A stretch of DNA of 64,000 nucleotides, taken from CAZAYP01 sp964489425 [NCBI: uncultured Verrucomicrobiota bacterium]. Its GTDB lineage: Bacteria; Verrucomicrobiota; Kiritimatiellia; RZYC01. The notes beneath the pieces were generated by a model. That model saw only the letters and a program-made list of their open reading frames with translations, was not told where the DNA came from and made no database searches. The stretch lies in the NCBI GenBank assembly GCA_964489425.1, contig CAZAYP010000011.1, positions 25,513 to 89,512 on the forward strand, in the 5' to 3' direction. The translations under genes were made by a program, and so were the position numbers. This document shows positions 36,201 through 44,531 of the stretch, one piece after another (position 1 is the first letter of the stretch; each line of letters begins with the position of its first letter).

Positions 36201-36295
36201 CCCTGCAAGGCGCGGGCGCCACCCTGTGGTTCCAGTTGCCGAGCGACGGCGTCACCCAGCAGTTTTACCGCCTGCGCGTGGAGCCGACGGACTGA
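33143..36295 (+). CDS. Large secreted subtilisin-family (S8) protease
   Basis: A 1050-residue exported serine protease. From the ATG at 33143 the signal peptide is WKTALAALAAAGLAFPAPAA after a basic n-region. A propeptide-like segment precedes the S8 domain with its triad Asp (GGVDTGYSWTHPALQ, about 197), His (DDTHGTHTMGTM, about 250) and Ser (SGTSMAAPHVAGLAALI, about 429). After it come an Ig-like domain (510-590), beta-helix repeats of polymorphic-outer-membrane type (600-930) and a C-terminal module with DTDGDRQGDADEV and a YSVYATPRLV ... FYRLRVEP sandwich. It probably digests extracellular protein. The start lies inside the palindrome array and no later ATG preserves the signal peptide, so the exact start is uncertain. 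Confidence 0.88.
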   Translation: MTHFPNIGKNHPRFSKHWKTALAALAAAGLAFPAPAAAAAWQDKVAPEVLLALNTDQPVEFLVLMDRQADLAGALQFKTKREKGRYVFNRLRATAEREQAPLLAELRAAGAECQPFWIASFVRARGGRSALAAAAGRPEVRQVYANPMLRIALEPPDAAGADRPDAPTAAEWNIAKVNATGVWALGFTGQGAVLGGVDTGYSWTHPALQNQYRGWSNGAADHAYNWHDAVHSGGGGCGANSPAPCDDDTHGTHTMGTMLGDDGAGNQIGMAPGARWVGCRCMNVGYGTPAMYLECLQWMLAPTDTNNANANPDLAPHAINNSWGCITSEGCTDPSILDQAIRNLRAAGIMVVVSAGNSGSSCSSVNDPPALSDASTSVGNTDSSDNIAASSSRGPVTVDGSQRLKPDISAPGTGIRSSVPGGGYGTKSGTSMAAPHVAGLAALIISANPDLAGDVDTLERIMEQTALPRTSAQTCGSVPGSQVPNNTFGHGRIDAYAAVTTALAMASAGAPGGVTITPAQPVAQFNRATWLQAQSAGAPPLHYQWFQGAAGATNLPAGLDAAEFQTPQLADDVAFWVRVTNHLGAADSGAVTVRVCGAAAAIFYVAQAGDATPPYTNWATAAHAIQDAVGQATDGDLVLVTNGFYNLGSGTAPDGLNSRVALTRPITVRSVNGPAATVIAGAGPIGVDAVRGVYVTNGAVLAGFTVSNGCTLAGGAAAAQRGGGVRAETDGELRNCRLVNNAANDAGGGVAGGRLFSCVLRDNAAKFGAGAWNSYLYACTLSSNTAPVDGVGGGAADSRLANCLVVHNRAGAGAGCSVCDLRHCTISDNVAPAAGLGAGLFGGAAANTIAFYNLRGAAADDAYQGRFTSGCLARDPGGMGNTTNDPQFVDRPAGNYQLASNSPCIDTAATASGLPDDLLGVARPLDGRNLGVAAYDMGAYEFVHPLADTDGDRQGDADEVVAGTDPTRATSFFAIAGAQILAATNLTLAWEGMPARQYSVYATPRLVPDTAWSNLTGAQPLQGAGATLWFQLPSDGVTQQFYRLRVEPTD

Positions 36296-36301
36296 ACCGG
36301 C

Positions 36302-37321
36302 ATGGCGCACCGATCAGAGACCATCAAGATCCGGGTGCTCAAGGCGCTGGAAAACATTTCCGGCGCGGCGGGCGCCGCGCGCCTGGCGGCGGAACTGGCC
36401 CAGATGGGCATGCACCTCCAGCCGCGCACCGTGCGCAAGTACCTGCTTGATCTGGATCGGGATGGGCTGACCCGCTGCGTCGGGCGGCGCCAGGGCCGGG
36501 AGCTGACGCCGCGCGGCCGCGAGGAACTGGAACATGCGCAAGTCCTGCGCAAAGTCGGGTTCATCGCCGCGCGGGTGGATGCGCTGGCCTACCGCATGAC
36601 GCTGGACGCGGACACGGGCGCAGGCACGGTCATCGCCAACCTGGCCACGATCGCGCGCGACGACCTGCACCGCGCCCTGGTGTTCATGGAACCAGTGCTG
36701 GCGCCACGGTTAGGCCTGGGCGGCAAGCTGGCCATCGGGCTGGAAAAGGAAACCCTGGGCGGGATCACGGTGGCCGGCGGCCAGGTGCTGATCGGCACCA
36801 TCTGCAGCGTGGCCATCAACGGCATCCTGCTCAAGCACGGCATCCCGGTGGTTTCGCGGTTTGGCGGCCTGGTGGAGATGAAGAACCACGCGCCGGTGCG
36901 GTTTGTGGAGCTGATGGAATACCGCGGCACCACGCTGGATCCGCTGGAAATCTACATTCGCGCGGGCATGACCCGGGTGAGCGACTACGCCCGGACCGGG
37001 TCCGGGATCATCGGCGCCAGCTTCCGCGAGGTGCCCTCCGTGGCGCTCCCCGCGGTGCAGCACCTGCAGAAAAAGATGCAGCGGCTGGCGCTGCCGGCGA
37101 TCATCGCCGTGGGCCGGCCCGGCCTGCCGTTGCTGGATATCCCGGTGCCCGAAGGCAGCCTCGGCATCCTCGTGGCCGGGGGCATCAACCCCATGGCGGC
37201 TTTGGGCGAGCGCGGCGTGCCTGTGACCATGTGGTCCCTGGCGGCGCTTGAGGAGTTCGGCCGGTTCCAGGATTTTGCCACGGCCGCGCTCAAAGGCCGG
37301 CGCAGCTACTACATCGATTGA
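36302..37321 (+). CDS. nrpR: NrpR-type transcriptional regulator (DUF128)
   Basis: A 339-residue regulator. The N-terminal winged helix (ETIKIRVLKALENISGAAGA ... TVRKYLLDLDRDGL, residues 5-58) is followed by one NrpR/DUF128 effector domain with its glycine-rich patterns (GKLAIGLEKETLGGI, VAGGQVLIGTICSVAINGIL, GILVAGGINPMAALGERG). In methanogens NrpR represses nitrogen-assimilation genes and senses 2-oxoglutarate. Bacterial members exist, but their targets are less known. It begins six bases after the subtilase stop, so it may be co-transcribed and tie protease expression to nitrogen status; that link is inferred. Confidence 0.82.
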   Translation: MAHRSETIKIRVLKALENISGAAGAARLAAELAQMGMHLQPRTVRKYLLDLDRDGLTRCVGRRQGRELTPRGREELEHAQVLRKVGFIAARVDALAYRMTLDADTGAGTVIANLATIARDDLHRALVFMEPVLAPRLGLGGKLAIGLEKETLGGITVAGGQVLIGTICSVAINGILLKHGIPVVSRFGGLVEMKNHAPVRFVELMEYRGTTLDPLEIYIRAGMTRVSDYARTGSGIIGASFREVPSVALPAVQHLQKKMQRLALPAIIAVGRPGLPLLDIPVPEGSLGILVAGGINPMAALGERGVPVTMWSLAALEEFGRFQDFATAALKGRRSYYID

Positions 37322-37407
37322 TACCATTCCCGCGTGAAATTGGGTATATAATCCTCAACGGACTTGGCACCAGGCATCTGGTCATGGAATTGAGAACAAG
37401 CATACGA

Positions 37408-37452
37408 GCTCCCCTCCTTTGCAAGGAGGGGTGGCCGCAGGCCGGGGTGGTT
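37408..37452 (-). repeat. CTCCCCTCC-family palindromic repeat, copy 7
   Basis: Inverse orientation with core GCTCCCCTCCTTTGCAAGGA. It lies between the NrpR and MFS genes. Confidence 0.87.
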
Positions 37453-37497
37453 GTGGATGGTTCGCGCCCCAAATTCGCGGTGGTAGGTATCCGCTTC

Positions 37498-37543
37498 AAC
37501 CGCCCCACCCTTCGGGTCCCCCCGCCTTGAAAAGGCGGGGAGC
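37498..37543 (+). repeat. CTCCCCTCC-family palindromic repeat, copy 8 (variant)
   Basis: Forward orientation with compensatory changes that keep the stem (CCCCGCCTT/AAGGCGGGG). This shows that pairing, not sequence alone, is conserved. With copy 7 it makes a head-to-head pair between two convergent genes and may serve as a bidirectional terminator. Confidence 0.82.
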
Positions 37544-37606
37544 CCAGATACGTACCGATCCTCATGCAAAAATGGAATGAGCCAGCACGGCGGCCGCCAC
37601 CCCGGC

Positions 37607-39010
37607 TTACGCGCCGGCGAGCCGCATGCGTTTCTGCTTGAGGGTGACCAGCAGCATGGCGATGCCGCCCAGCACCCCGAACCCGGCCATGATCGCGTAC
37701 CAGAACGTGTAGCCGTACTGCTCCTTGGTCGCGTCCAGGACCCGGCCGGTGATCAGCAGCGAGATCGCGCCGCCGTAATACTGGAAGGAATCGATCACCC
37801 CGCCCGCGAACCCCGCCATCTTCTTGCCGCCAATGTCCATGGGCGCGGCCGCGCCGACCACCGAATGGGTCGAGTTGGCCGTGAACGAGATCATCACCAG
37901 GAACATGCAGCCGAGGAAGATCCCCAGGGGCGTCGGGCCCACCACGCCGCTCAGGAGCACCATCGCGGCACAACTGATCACCACCGCCTCGAGGAAATAC
38001 AGGCCCATGGCCACGGGCGAGCGGTGACCCTTGAAGAACTTGTCCGACACCCAGCCAGACAGGAACGACCCGAGCACCGCCACCATGGGCATGAGCGAGA
38101 GCGTGATCTTGGCCGCCGCGGGGATGTTGGTCTTCATGTCAAAGCCCAACTCGTCCTTGAAATACAGGATGGCGAGCTGATCGGAGCTGGTGCGGACAGC
38201 GCCGGTGCAGGCGTAGGCCGCGGCATAAAACCACACCAGCGGGTGCATGAAAATCGTCACGAACGATTCTTTCAGGCTCACGGTCACGCCCGCCGAGTCG
38301 TCGAGCTCGTCCTTGATCGCGCCGGGGAACCCGGCGTCATCCGGCGACTGCTTGGCGGCCAGGGCCATGAAGATGGCGCAGGCGGCGGTAAAAATGGGCG
38401 GAATGCGGAACAGCCAGCGCCAGTCGCCGGCCGGCACGAACAACGGCCAGAACATGAAACCCGCGAGGATGATCGGCGCCAGGTTACTGATGGCGACCTG
38501 GCCGAGCTGGATCATGAACCCGAAAATCCCGGCGAACGTGCCGCGCTCGCGCCGCGCGAACCAGGCGGCATTGATCTTGATCATGCCCGGCGCGCCGAAC
38601 GACTGCATCCAGCCGTTGATCAGCCAGATGAGCGAAAACGTGGCGAACGACCCCACGAACGAGCCGAACCCGAACACCAAATTCAACACGATGGTGCCGG
38701 CCGCGCCGATCAGCATCGACCGTTTGCCGCCGATGCGGTCAGCCAGCAACCCGTTGACCAACTGGCCGGTGCCATAGGCCAGCGACCAGATGGCCAGCAT
38801 GTCGCTGATCTGGGTCTTGGTAAAGCCGAACTCATCCTGCATGCCCGGGGTGGCGAACCGGAAGTTATACCGGCACATGTAGTACGAGGCATACAGCAGG
38901 CCCAGGGAAACCCAGTTCAGCCCGCGGCGGGCCCGGAACCCCTTGGGATGGGGCAGCACGAAACGGTGATCCTGCGCGTCGGCCGCCCGGGCTTTAGTAA
39001 TGTCTGGCAT
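37607..39010 (-). CDS. MFS transporter, organophosphate:phosphate antiporter family (GlpT/UhpT-like)
   Basis: A 467-residue twelve-helix carrier. The family signature is near the N-terminus (NWVSLGLLYASYYMCRYNF) with TPGMQDEFGFTKTQISDMLA and GLLADRIGGKRSMLIGAAG; the conserved loop WFARRERGTFAGIFGF follows helix 4. GlpT-family proteins exchange glycerol-3-phosphate, hexose phosphates or related organophosphates for inorganic phosphate, and the substrate is not resolved. A good ribosome site (AAGGAG, about seven bases upstream) supports the ATG at 39010. It follows the hybrid kinase gene on the same strand after 75 bp, so the kinase may be expressed with or regulate it. Confidence 0.9.
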   Translation of the reverse strand: MPDITKARAADAQDHRFVLPHPKGFRARRGLNWVSLGLLYASYYMCRYNFRFATPGMQDEFGFTKTQISDMLAIWSLAYGTGQLVNGLLADRIGGKRSMLIGAAGTIVLNLVFGFGSFVGSFATFSLIWLINGWMQSFGAPGMIKINAAWFARRERGTFAGIFGFMIQLGQVAISNLAPIILAGFMFWPLFVPAGDWRWLFRIPPIFTAACAIFMALAAKQSPDDAGFPGAIKDELDDSAGVTVSLKESFVTIFMHPLVWFYAAAYACTGAVRTSSDQLAILYFKDELGFDMKTNIPAAAKITLSLMPMVAVLGSFLSGWVSDKFFKGHRSPVAMGLYFLEAVVISCAAMVLLSGVVGPTPLGIFLGCMFLVMISFTANSTHSVVGAAAPMDIGGKKMAGFAGGVIDSFQYYGGAISLLITGRVLDATKEQYGYTFWYAIMAGFGVLGGIAMLLVTLKQKRMRLAGA

Positions 39011-39085
39011 AGCGACTCCTTATGGCCGCGCACTCTAATGAATAGCCCCGGGGATGGCAAGGAAAAGGCTCCGCGCCGTTGCCCA

Positions 39086-42000
39086 TCAGACGATTGGCGT
39101 TCCCGGGAACGCTGAGCGTCCGCTCGGCATCTGGCCCGTGGAAGGCGCCAGGCTCAGCAAGGGGTCGGCCCGCAACACGCGCTCAAATTCGGTCAAGCAA
39201 TCCCGCACCCGCCGCACCAGCGCCAGGATCGGCACGGACTCGCCAGACTTGGCCGCCGCCTGGAGATCCGCCGCGGCCCGGCCAAGGGCTTGGGCGCCGA
39301 TATTCAACGCCGCGCCCTTGAGCTTGTGCGCCTGGGCTTCGAGACCAGCCCAGTCAGCGGCCTGCGCGAGTTGCTCGAGGGTCGCCACATCCTTGGGCAA
39401 CTCCTGCAGGTAGCTGCGCATGGCCGCAGCGCCCAGGTCGGCGTCGTGCATGAGGCGCTGCAGGAGGGCCGCGCGCTCAAACACCACCCCGTCCTTGGAC
39501 GCGCCACCCGCGCTTTCCGCACCGGGAGCGGCGGCCGGCACCACCTGGCCCAGCCATTGGCCCACCACGTTGCGAATGTTATCCAGGCTGAGCGGCTTGG
39601 TGATGAAATCATTCATGCCGGCCTCGATGCACTTCTGGCGATCGCCGGCCATGGCCTGGGCCGTGAGCGCCACCACGGGCAGGTTGTGGTTCAGCACCGG
39701 GGATTGCGGATCGCGGATCACCGCCGTGGCAGCGAACCCATCCATCTCCGGCATCTGGCAGTCCATCAGCACCAGGTCGTACTCGGTTTGCTCCAGGGCG
39801 CGGATGGCCTCCAGCCCGTTGACCACGGCATCCACGCGGTAGCCCAGCTTCTCCAGCAAGCCCTGCGCCACGAGGAGGTTGCCGGCGTTGTCGTCCACCA
39901 GCAGCAGGCGGAAGCGATCGCTGCCCGGCAGCGCCGCCACGGCCGCGGGCGCGGCCGGCGCCGCGTCACCGGCGGGCGGTACCGCGGCGGCCAAGGCCAG
40001 GCGCGCCGTGAACCAGAACGTGGTGCCCCGGCCCGGCTCGCTTTCCACGCCGATTGCGCCGCCCATGAGGCTCACGATCTCGCGGGCGATGGCCAGCCCG
40101 AGCCCGGTGCCCCCATACTGCCGCGGCACATCGTCACTGCCCTGCACAAAGGGGTCGAACAGCACGGGGATCAGCGGCGGGGCAATGCCGATGCCGGTGT
40201 CGGTCACGCTGAAGCGCAGCCGGACGTGGTCATCCTCGATGCGCTCCGGCTGCACCACGAGGAGGATGCCGCCGTGGGCCGTAAACTTGATGGCGTTGCC
40301 GATCAGGTTGTTCAGCACCTGCCGCAAGCGGCCCGGGTCGCCGCGCAGCGCGGAGGGCAGATCCGGCGGCATTTGACAGGCATACTCCAGCCCTTTTTCA
40401 CGGGCGCGCAGGGTGAAGATTTCGTTGACCACCTGGAGGTTCTGGCGCAAATCAAAGTCCATGGCTTCGAGGACCACGCGGCGGGCCTCGATCTTGGCAT
40501 AATCCAGCAGGTCATTCAAAATCAGCAGCACGGACTCGGCGCTGCTGCCCACCAACTCGGCAAGGCGGCGCTGCCGGGCATCCAGCGGGGTGTCCAGCAG
40601 CAGGGTGGTCATGCCGATCACGTTGTTCATGGGGATGCGCACCTCGTGCGACACATGGGCCAGGAACCGGTCCTTGGCGCTGCTGGCGCTTTCCGCCTGG
40701 CGGGCCAGGGCCGTGGCGCGCGCGCCGGCGGCGGCCAACTCCCGGTTGGCAGCCTCGGCTGCCTGCTGCGACTGTTCGAGCTGCTGCTGAACTCGCTTCA
40801 GCTCGGTGATGTCGTTCATCACGGTCAACACATGCGGCGCGCCCTGGAATTGCACGCGGTCGATCGAGAACTGGCCGACCAGCGTGTGGCCATCCCGGGC
40901 CCGGATGAGCACCTCGGCATTGCGGACACGGCCTTCCCGGCGGTACACCTCCATGGCACGGTCCCGTTGGGCCCGGTCCGCAAAGAGGTTCAACTCGCTT
41001 GAGGTATGGCCGAGCACCTGATCGCGGGTATAGCCGATCAGATCAAGAAAACATTGGTTCACCTCGACGCTCTGGCCATCCGATTCCTTGATGATGACCA
41101 TCGCCATTCCGCTGGCATGAAACACCCTGGCGAACCGCTCCTCGGACGTCACCAGTTCGGAGCAGTCCCGGCTGATGCTGAAGATGACCGGGACGGCGTT
41201 CCACTGGCCGCGCATCACGTGCGTGTCCACGGCGATCCGCCGGCCGGCGCGGGTGCAGAACGGCAACTCCGCGCGGGTTTGCCGGCCGGTGAGCATCAAG
41301 CCCATGAGCCGGCGCGCGTCTTCCTGGCGGTCCGGGGGGTAAAGGCGGGTGATGGACTCGCCCAGCAGGTCGCCCCGGCTGTATTCAAGGGTCCGGATCA
41401 CGGCGTCGTTGCAGAACAGGACCCGGCCGGAGTTGTCCAGGACCAGCAGCAGGTCAGCCATGCTGTTGACCAGGTTCTCCAGGTTGTCGCGGGCCCGCGC
41501 CACGTCGGCTTGCGCCGCCTTGCGCGCCCGGTTATCCACCATGGCTTCGAGATGGCAGGGGCGGCCCTGGACCACCACGCGCCGCACGGTCTTGATGACC
41601 GGGATCACCTCGCCGGAAGCGGTCCGGATATCACGCTCGGCGTTTTCGATTTCGCGGCCGGCCAGCACCGGGCACTCGCCGGTGGCGCTGGCGCACAGGC
41701 ATTCCTGGCACGGCCGGCCAACCAGCGCGCCATGGCCATGGCCCAGCAGGAGCTCGGCGGCCGGGTTGGCGGCCACCACCCGGCGGGCCGCCTGGTCCAC
41801 CACGGCCACGGCCACCGGCAGGGACTCCATGAGCGTGCGCAGGGTGGCCTCGCTTTCGTCCAGGCGCGCGGCGCCTTGCGCGGCGGTTTGGCCGCGGCGG
41901 ACAAAGCCGTGGACCATCCAGGCCAGCCCCAGGGTGGCCAGCAAGCCTACGGGCCAAACCAGCCACCACCACGCGGGCGACGGCACACCGACCGCGGCCG

Positions 42001-42157
42001 CGGGATCCATGGCTACCGCGTGGGCCCGCAGGTGGAGATCCTGGCGGGCATGCCGATACCCGAGAAAGAAAACGGTCCCGGTCACGGCGATCCCACCGGC
42101 CAGGACCACGGCGATCAGGATCCCCTTGAAACGGCGGCCTGTAAATCCCCCCTGCAT
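39086..42157 (-). CDS. Hybrid sensor histidine kinase with PAS domains, receiver and HPt
   Basis: A 1023-residue inner-membrane kinase. Two transmembrane helices (about 12-34 and 63-85) frame a short periplasmic loop. Three PAS-type modules cover about 105-470; the first has a Cys-rich insert (GRPCQECLCASATGECPVLA). The HisKA box is FLAHVSHEVRIPMNNVIG (about 500), the HATPase has LRQVLNNLIGNAIKF (616) and YGGTGLGLAIAREI (686), the receiver has LLLVDDNAGN and phospho-Asp in LVLMDCQMPEMDG (796), and the HPt has AHKLKGAALNIG (946). The phosphorelay needs an external response regulator, which is not adjacent. The cysteine insert might bind a metal or heme, or sense redox. The start at 42157 lacks a clear ribosome site. 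Confidence 0.92.
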   Translation of the reverse strand: MQGGFTGRRFKGILIAVVLAGGIAVTGTVFFLGYRHARQDLHLRAHAVAMDPAAAVGVPSPAWWWLVWPVGLLATLGLAWMVHGFVRRGQTAAQGAARLDESEATLRTLMESLPVAVAVVDQAARRVVAANPAAELLLGHGHGALVGRPCQECLCASATGECPVLAGREIENAERDIRTASGEVIPVIKTVRRVVVQGRPCHLEAMVDNRARKAAQADVARARDNLENLVNSMADLLLVLDNSGRVLFCNDAVIRTLEYSRGDLLGESITRLYPPDRQEDARRLMGLMLTGRQTRAELPFCTRAGRRIAVDTHVMRGQWNAVPVIFSISRDCSELVTSEERFARVFHASGMAMVIIKESDGQSVEVNQCFLDLIGYTRDQVLGHTSSELNLFADRAQRDRAMEVYRREGRVRNAEVLIRARDGHTLVGQFSIDRVQFQGAPHVLTVMNDITELKRVQQQLEQSQQAAEAANRELAAAGARATALARQAESASSAKDRFLAHVSHEVRIPMNNVIGMTTLLLDTPLDARQRRLAELVGSSAESVLLILNDLLDYAKIEARRVVLEAMDFDLRQNLQVVNEIFTLRAREKGLEYACQMPPDLPSALRGDPGRLRQVLNNLIGNAIKFTAHGGILLVVQPERIEDDHVRLRFSVTDTGIGIAPPLIPVLFDPFVQGSDDVPRQYGGTGLGLAIAREIVSLMGGAIGVESEPGRGTTFWFTARLALAAAVPPAGDAAPAAPAAVAALPGSDRFRLLLVDDNAGNLLVAQGLLEKLGYRVDAVVNGLEAIRALEQTEYDLVLMDCQMPEMDGFAATAVIRDPQSPVLNHNLPVVALTAQAMAGDRQKCIEAGMNDFITKPLSLDNIRNVVGQWLGQVVPAAAPGAESAGGASKDGVVFERAALLQRLMHDADLGAAAMRSYLQELPKDVATLEQLAQAADWAGLEAQAHKLKGAALNIGAQALGRAAADLQAAAKSGESVPILALVRRVRDCLTEFERVLRADPLLSLAPSTGQMPSGRSAFPGTPIV

Positions 42158-42307
42158 ACCGTCAAACAGTCAACCAGGCCCCCCATCAAGTCCAGCCAAA
42201 AAAACGATCGTTTTTGTGTTGCAGCGGCCATGGCGGGAAGACGATCCTCCCGGGGTGTCGCGGAGTTGCCCGAGGTTGGGAACGTTGGGATGTACCCAGG
42301 AGACGCC

Positions 42308-44530
42308 ATGACGACAAAACGCGCTTGGATCGCCGCCGCCGGCTGGATGCTGGCCATGACTGCACCGCTGCTGGCCCAAAACGCCGACCCGGCGCACGCC
42401 TACCCGATCATGCGGCCGGATTGGGCCACGGTGCAGGCGTGGGCCCGGGCCAGCCGGATGGCCGAACCCGCCCGGCTGGACCCGCGCCTGCCGCTGCGCG
42501 CCGAGGTCAACCTGGTGAATTACCTGACCTACACGCCGGCGGAGCGCAACCAGCTGAGCTGCGGCAACTGCTGGTCGTGGGCCGGCACCGGGGTGATGGA
42601 GATCGGGCTGGCGGTGCAGAACGGCACGTACGACCGGTTGTCGGTGCAGTTCCTGTGCACCTGCGGCGGCAAACCCGCCTGCGGCTGCCAGGGCGGCTGG
42701 CTGCAGGACGTGGTGGATTTTTTCAACGCCAAGGGCTATACCGTGCCCTGGGCCAACCCGGAGGCGTCCTTCCTCAACGGCAACGGCCAGTGCTATAACA
42801 CCTGCACCGATATCGGCACGTCGCCCAACTACCCGGTGACCGCCATCGCCATGCAGACCATCGCCACCCAGGGCCAGGGCCAGCAGCAGGCCATCAGCAA
42901 CATCAAGAATATCCTCAACCAGAACAAGGCCATCTGGTTCGGGTTCTTCATGCCGCAGGAGACGTACTGGACCCAGTTTCAAACCTACTGGGGCAACCAG
43001 GCTGAAACCGCGGTCTGGAACTCGGACATCATTCCCCAGGGCGCGGCCTGGGACGCGGGCGGCGGCGGCCACGCCATCCTGTGCGTGGGGTACAATGACA
43101 CCGTCGCAGAGCCCTACTGGATCATGGTCAACAGCTGGGGCACGGCCGCCGGCAACCGGCCCGACGGCATCCTGCGCTGGAAAATGAATATCGACTACAG
43201 CCGGCAGTCGAGCTACCAGGGCTCGCTGGAATACAACCTGTTCTGGCAAACGCTCAATGTGACCTACGGGACCTCTGCCAAGCCGGTCGTGACCACGGAA
43301 ACCGCCACGGCCATCACCGACGTCGGCGCCACGCTGCGCGGCTCCGTCAACCCCAAGGGCCAGAGCACGACCTATTATTTCCAGTACGGGATCACCGCGG
43401 ATTACACCGCCACCACGCCGACCGGCAACGCGGGCGCGGGCAGCACGGCCCAGGCGGTCAGCGCGGCCATCTCCAGCCTGGCCGCGGCGCAGACCTATCA
43501 CTACCGGATCGTGGCGCAGAACAGCGCCGGCGCCAGCTACGGCGTGGACCGCACCTTCACCACCACGGGCGGCGGGCCCGTGCCGCCGGACGTGACCACC
43601 GGCGATGCCCTGGACATCGGCCTGACCAACGCCACCCTGACCGGCACCATCAACCCGCGCGGCCAGGCTACGACCAACTACTTCGAGTATGGTTTGACCA
43701 CCTCGTACTACAGCCATACCACGCCGCGCCAGAGCGTGGGGGCCGGCGGCGCGGATGTGGCCGTGACCAGCCGGGTGGCTGGGCTCACCCCGGGCGCGAC
43801 CTATCATTACCGCCTCGTGGGCCAGAGCGCCACCCGCACCGCGTTCGGGCTGGACCGCACGTTTACCGTGGCGGCGCCGTCCGACATCCTGCTGAGCGAA
43901 GGGTTTGAGCACGGCGGCAGCTGGCCCGCCGGCTGGGACCAGCAATACATCACGCCCGATTCGTGGAGCTTTTACGTGGACTGGGAGTTCCAGAGCGGCG
44001 GCATCTGGGGCATGTTCCCGGAAAGCGCGCACAGCGGCAGCTACAACGCATTCTTCCAGGATTATGACTACGGCGCGGCCACGGCCATGATCACGCCCGC
44101 GCTCAATTTCGGCACCAACAAGCAGGTCCTCCTGACCTTCTGGCACTGCATGCAGGAAGACTTCTGGTACGGCGACCAGGATTACCTGTACATTTACACC
44201 AGCCCCAACCCCGCGGATCCCAACGGCTGGACCGAGCAGGCGGCGTTCCTGGCCAACGTGTCGGACTGGACCAAGCGCACCGTGGTGCTGACCAACGCGC
44301 CCGGCACGCAGTACATCGCGTTCGATGGGATCAGCTACTACGGATACGGCGTGGCGATCGACGACGTCGAGGTACGCACCGGCACCATGCCCACGCCGAC
44401 CCCCACCCCGACATCAACGCCCACCTCCACGCCAACCCCCACCCCCACGCCGACGGCCACCCGGACTCCGACGCCCATGCCCACGTCCGACTTCCCCTGG
44501 GAACTGTTCCCGATCAAAAAGAAAAAGTGA
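42308..44530 (+). CDS. Secreted papain-like (C1A) cysteine protease, multidomain
   Basis: A 740-residue exported protease: signal peptide to about residue 23 (IAAAGWMLAMTAPLLAQ), C1A domain with catalytic Cys88 in LSCGNCWSWAGTGVMEIG, His in AGGGGHAILCVGYND (about 253) and Asn in PYWIMVNSWG (about 275). Two fibronectin-like beta modules follow (ATLRGSVNPKGQSTTYYFQY and ATLTGTINPRGQATTNYFEY, clearly duplicated), then a MAM/jelly-roll-like domain (FEHGGSWPAGWDQQY ... IAFDGISYYGYGVAIDDVEV). A Pro/Thr-rich linker (TPTPTPTSTPTSTPTP) and a basic tail WELFPIKKKK end it. It probably degrades extracellular protein. The ATG at 42308 was picked for the signal peptide; it diverges from the kinase. Confidence 0.9.
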   Translation: MTTKRAWIAAAGWMLAMTAPLLAQNADPAHAYPIMRPDWATVQAWARASRMAEPARLDPRLPLRAEVNLVNYLTYTPAERNQLSCGNCWSWAGTGVMEIGLAVQNGTYDRLSVQFLCTCGGKPACGCQGGWLQDVVDFFNAKGYTVPWANPEASFLNGNGQCYNTCTDIGTSPNYPVTAIAMQTIATQGQGQQQAISNIKNILNQNKAIWFGFFMPQETYWTQFQTYWGNQAETAVWNSDIIPQGAAWDAGGGGHAILCVGYNDTVAEPYWIMVNSWGTAAGNRPDGILRWKMNIDYSRQSSYQGSLEYNLFWQTLNVTYGTSAKPVVTTETATAITDVGATLRGSVNPKGQSTTYYFQYGITADYTATTPTGNAGAGSTAQAVSAAISSLAAAQTYHYRIVAQNSAGASYGVDRTFTTTGGGPVPPDVTTGDALDIGLTNATLTGTINPRGQATTNYFEYGLTTSYYSHTTPRQSVGAGGADVAVTSRVAGLTPGATYHYRLVGQSATRTAFGLDRTFTVAAPSDILLSEGFEHGGSWPAGWDQQYITPDSWSFYVDWEFQSGGIWGMFPESAHSGSYNAFFQDYDYGAATAMITPALNFGTNKQVLLTFWHCMQEDFWYGDQDYLYIYTSPNPADPNGWTEQAAFLANVSDWTKRTVVLTNAPGTQYIAFDGISYYGYGVAIDDVEVRTGTMPTPTPTPTSTPTSTPTPTPTPTATRTPTPMPTSDFPWELFPIKKKK

Positions 44531-44531
44531 G

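Noticed and set aside
37408-37543. Insertion sequence remnant bounded by inverted repeats
   Set aside because: The two inverted elements belong to the dispersed palindromic family and enclose no transposase remnant or target duplication.
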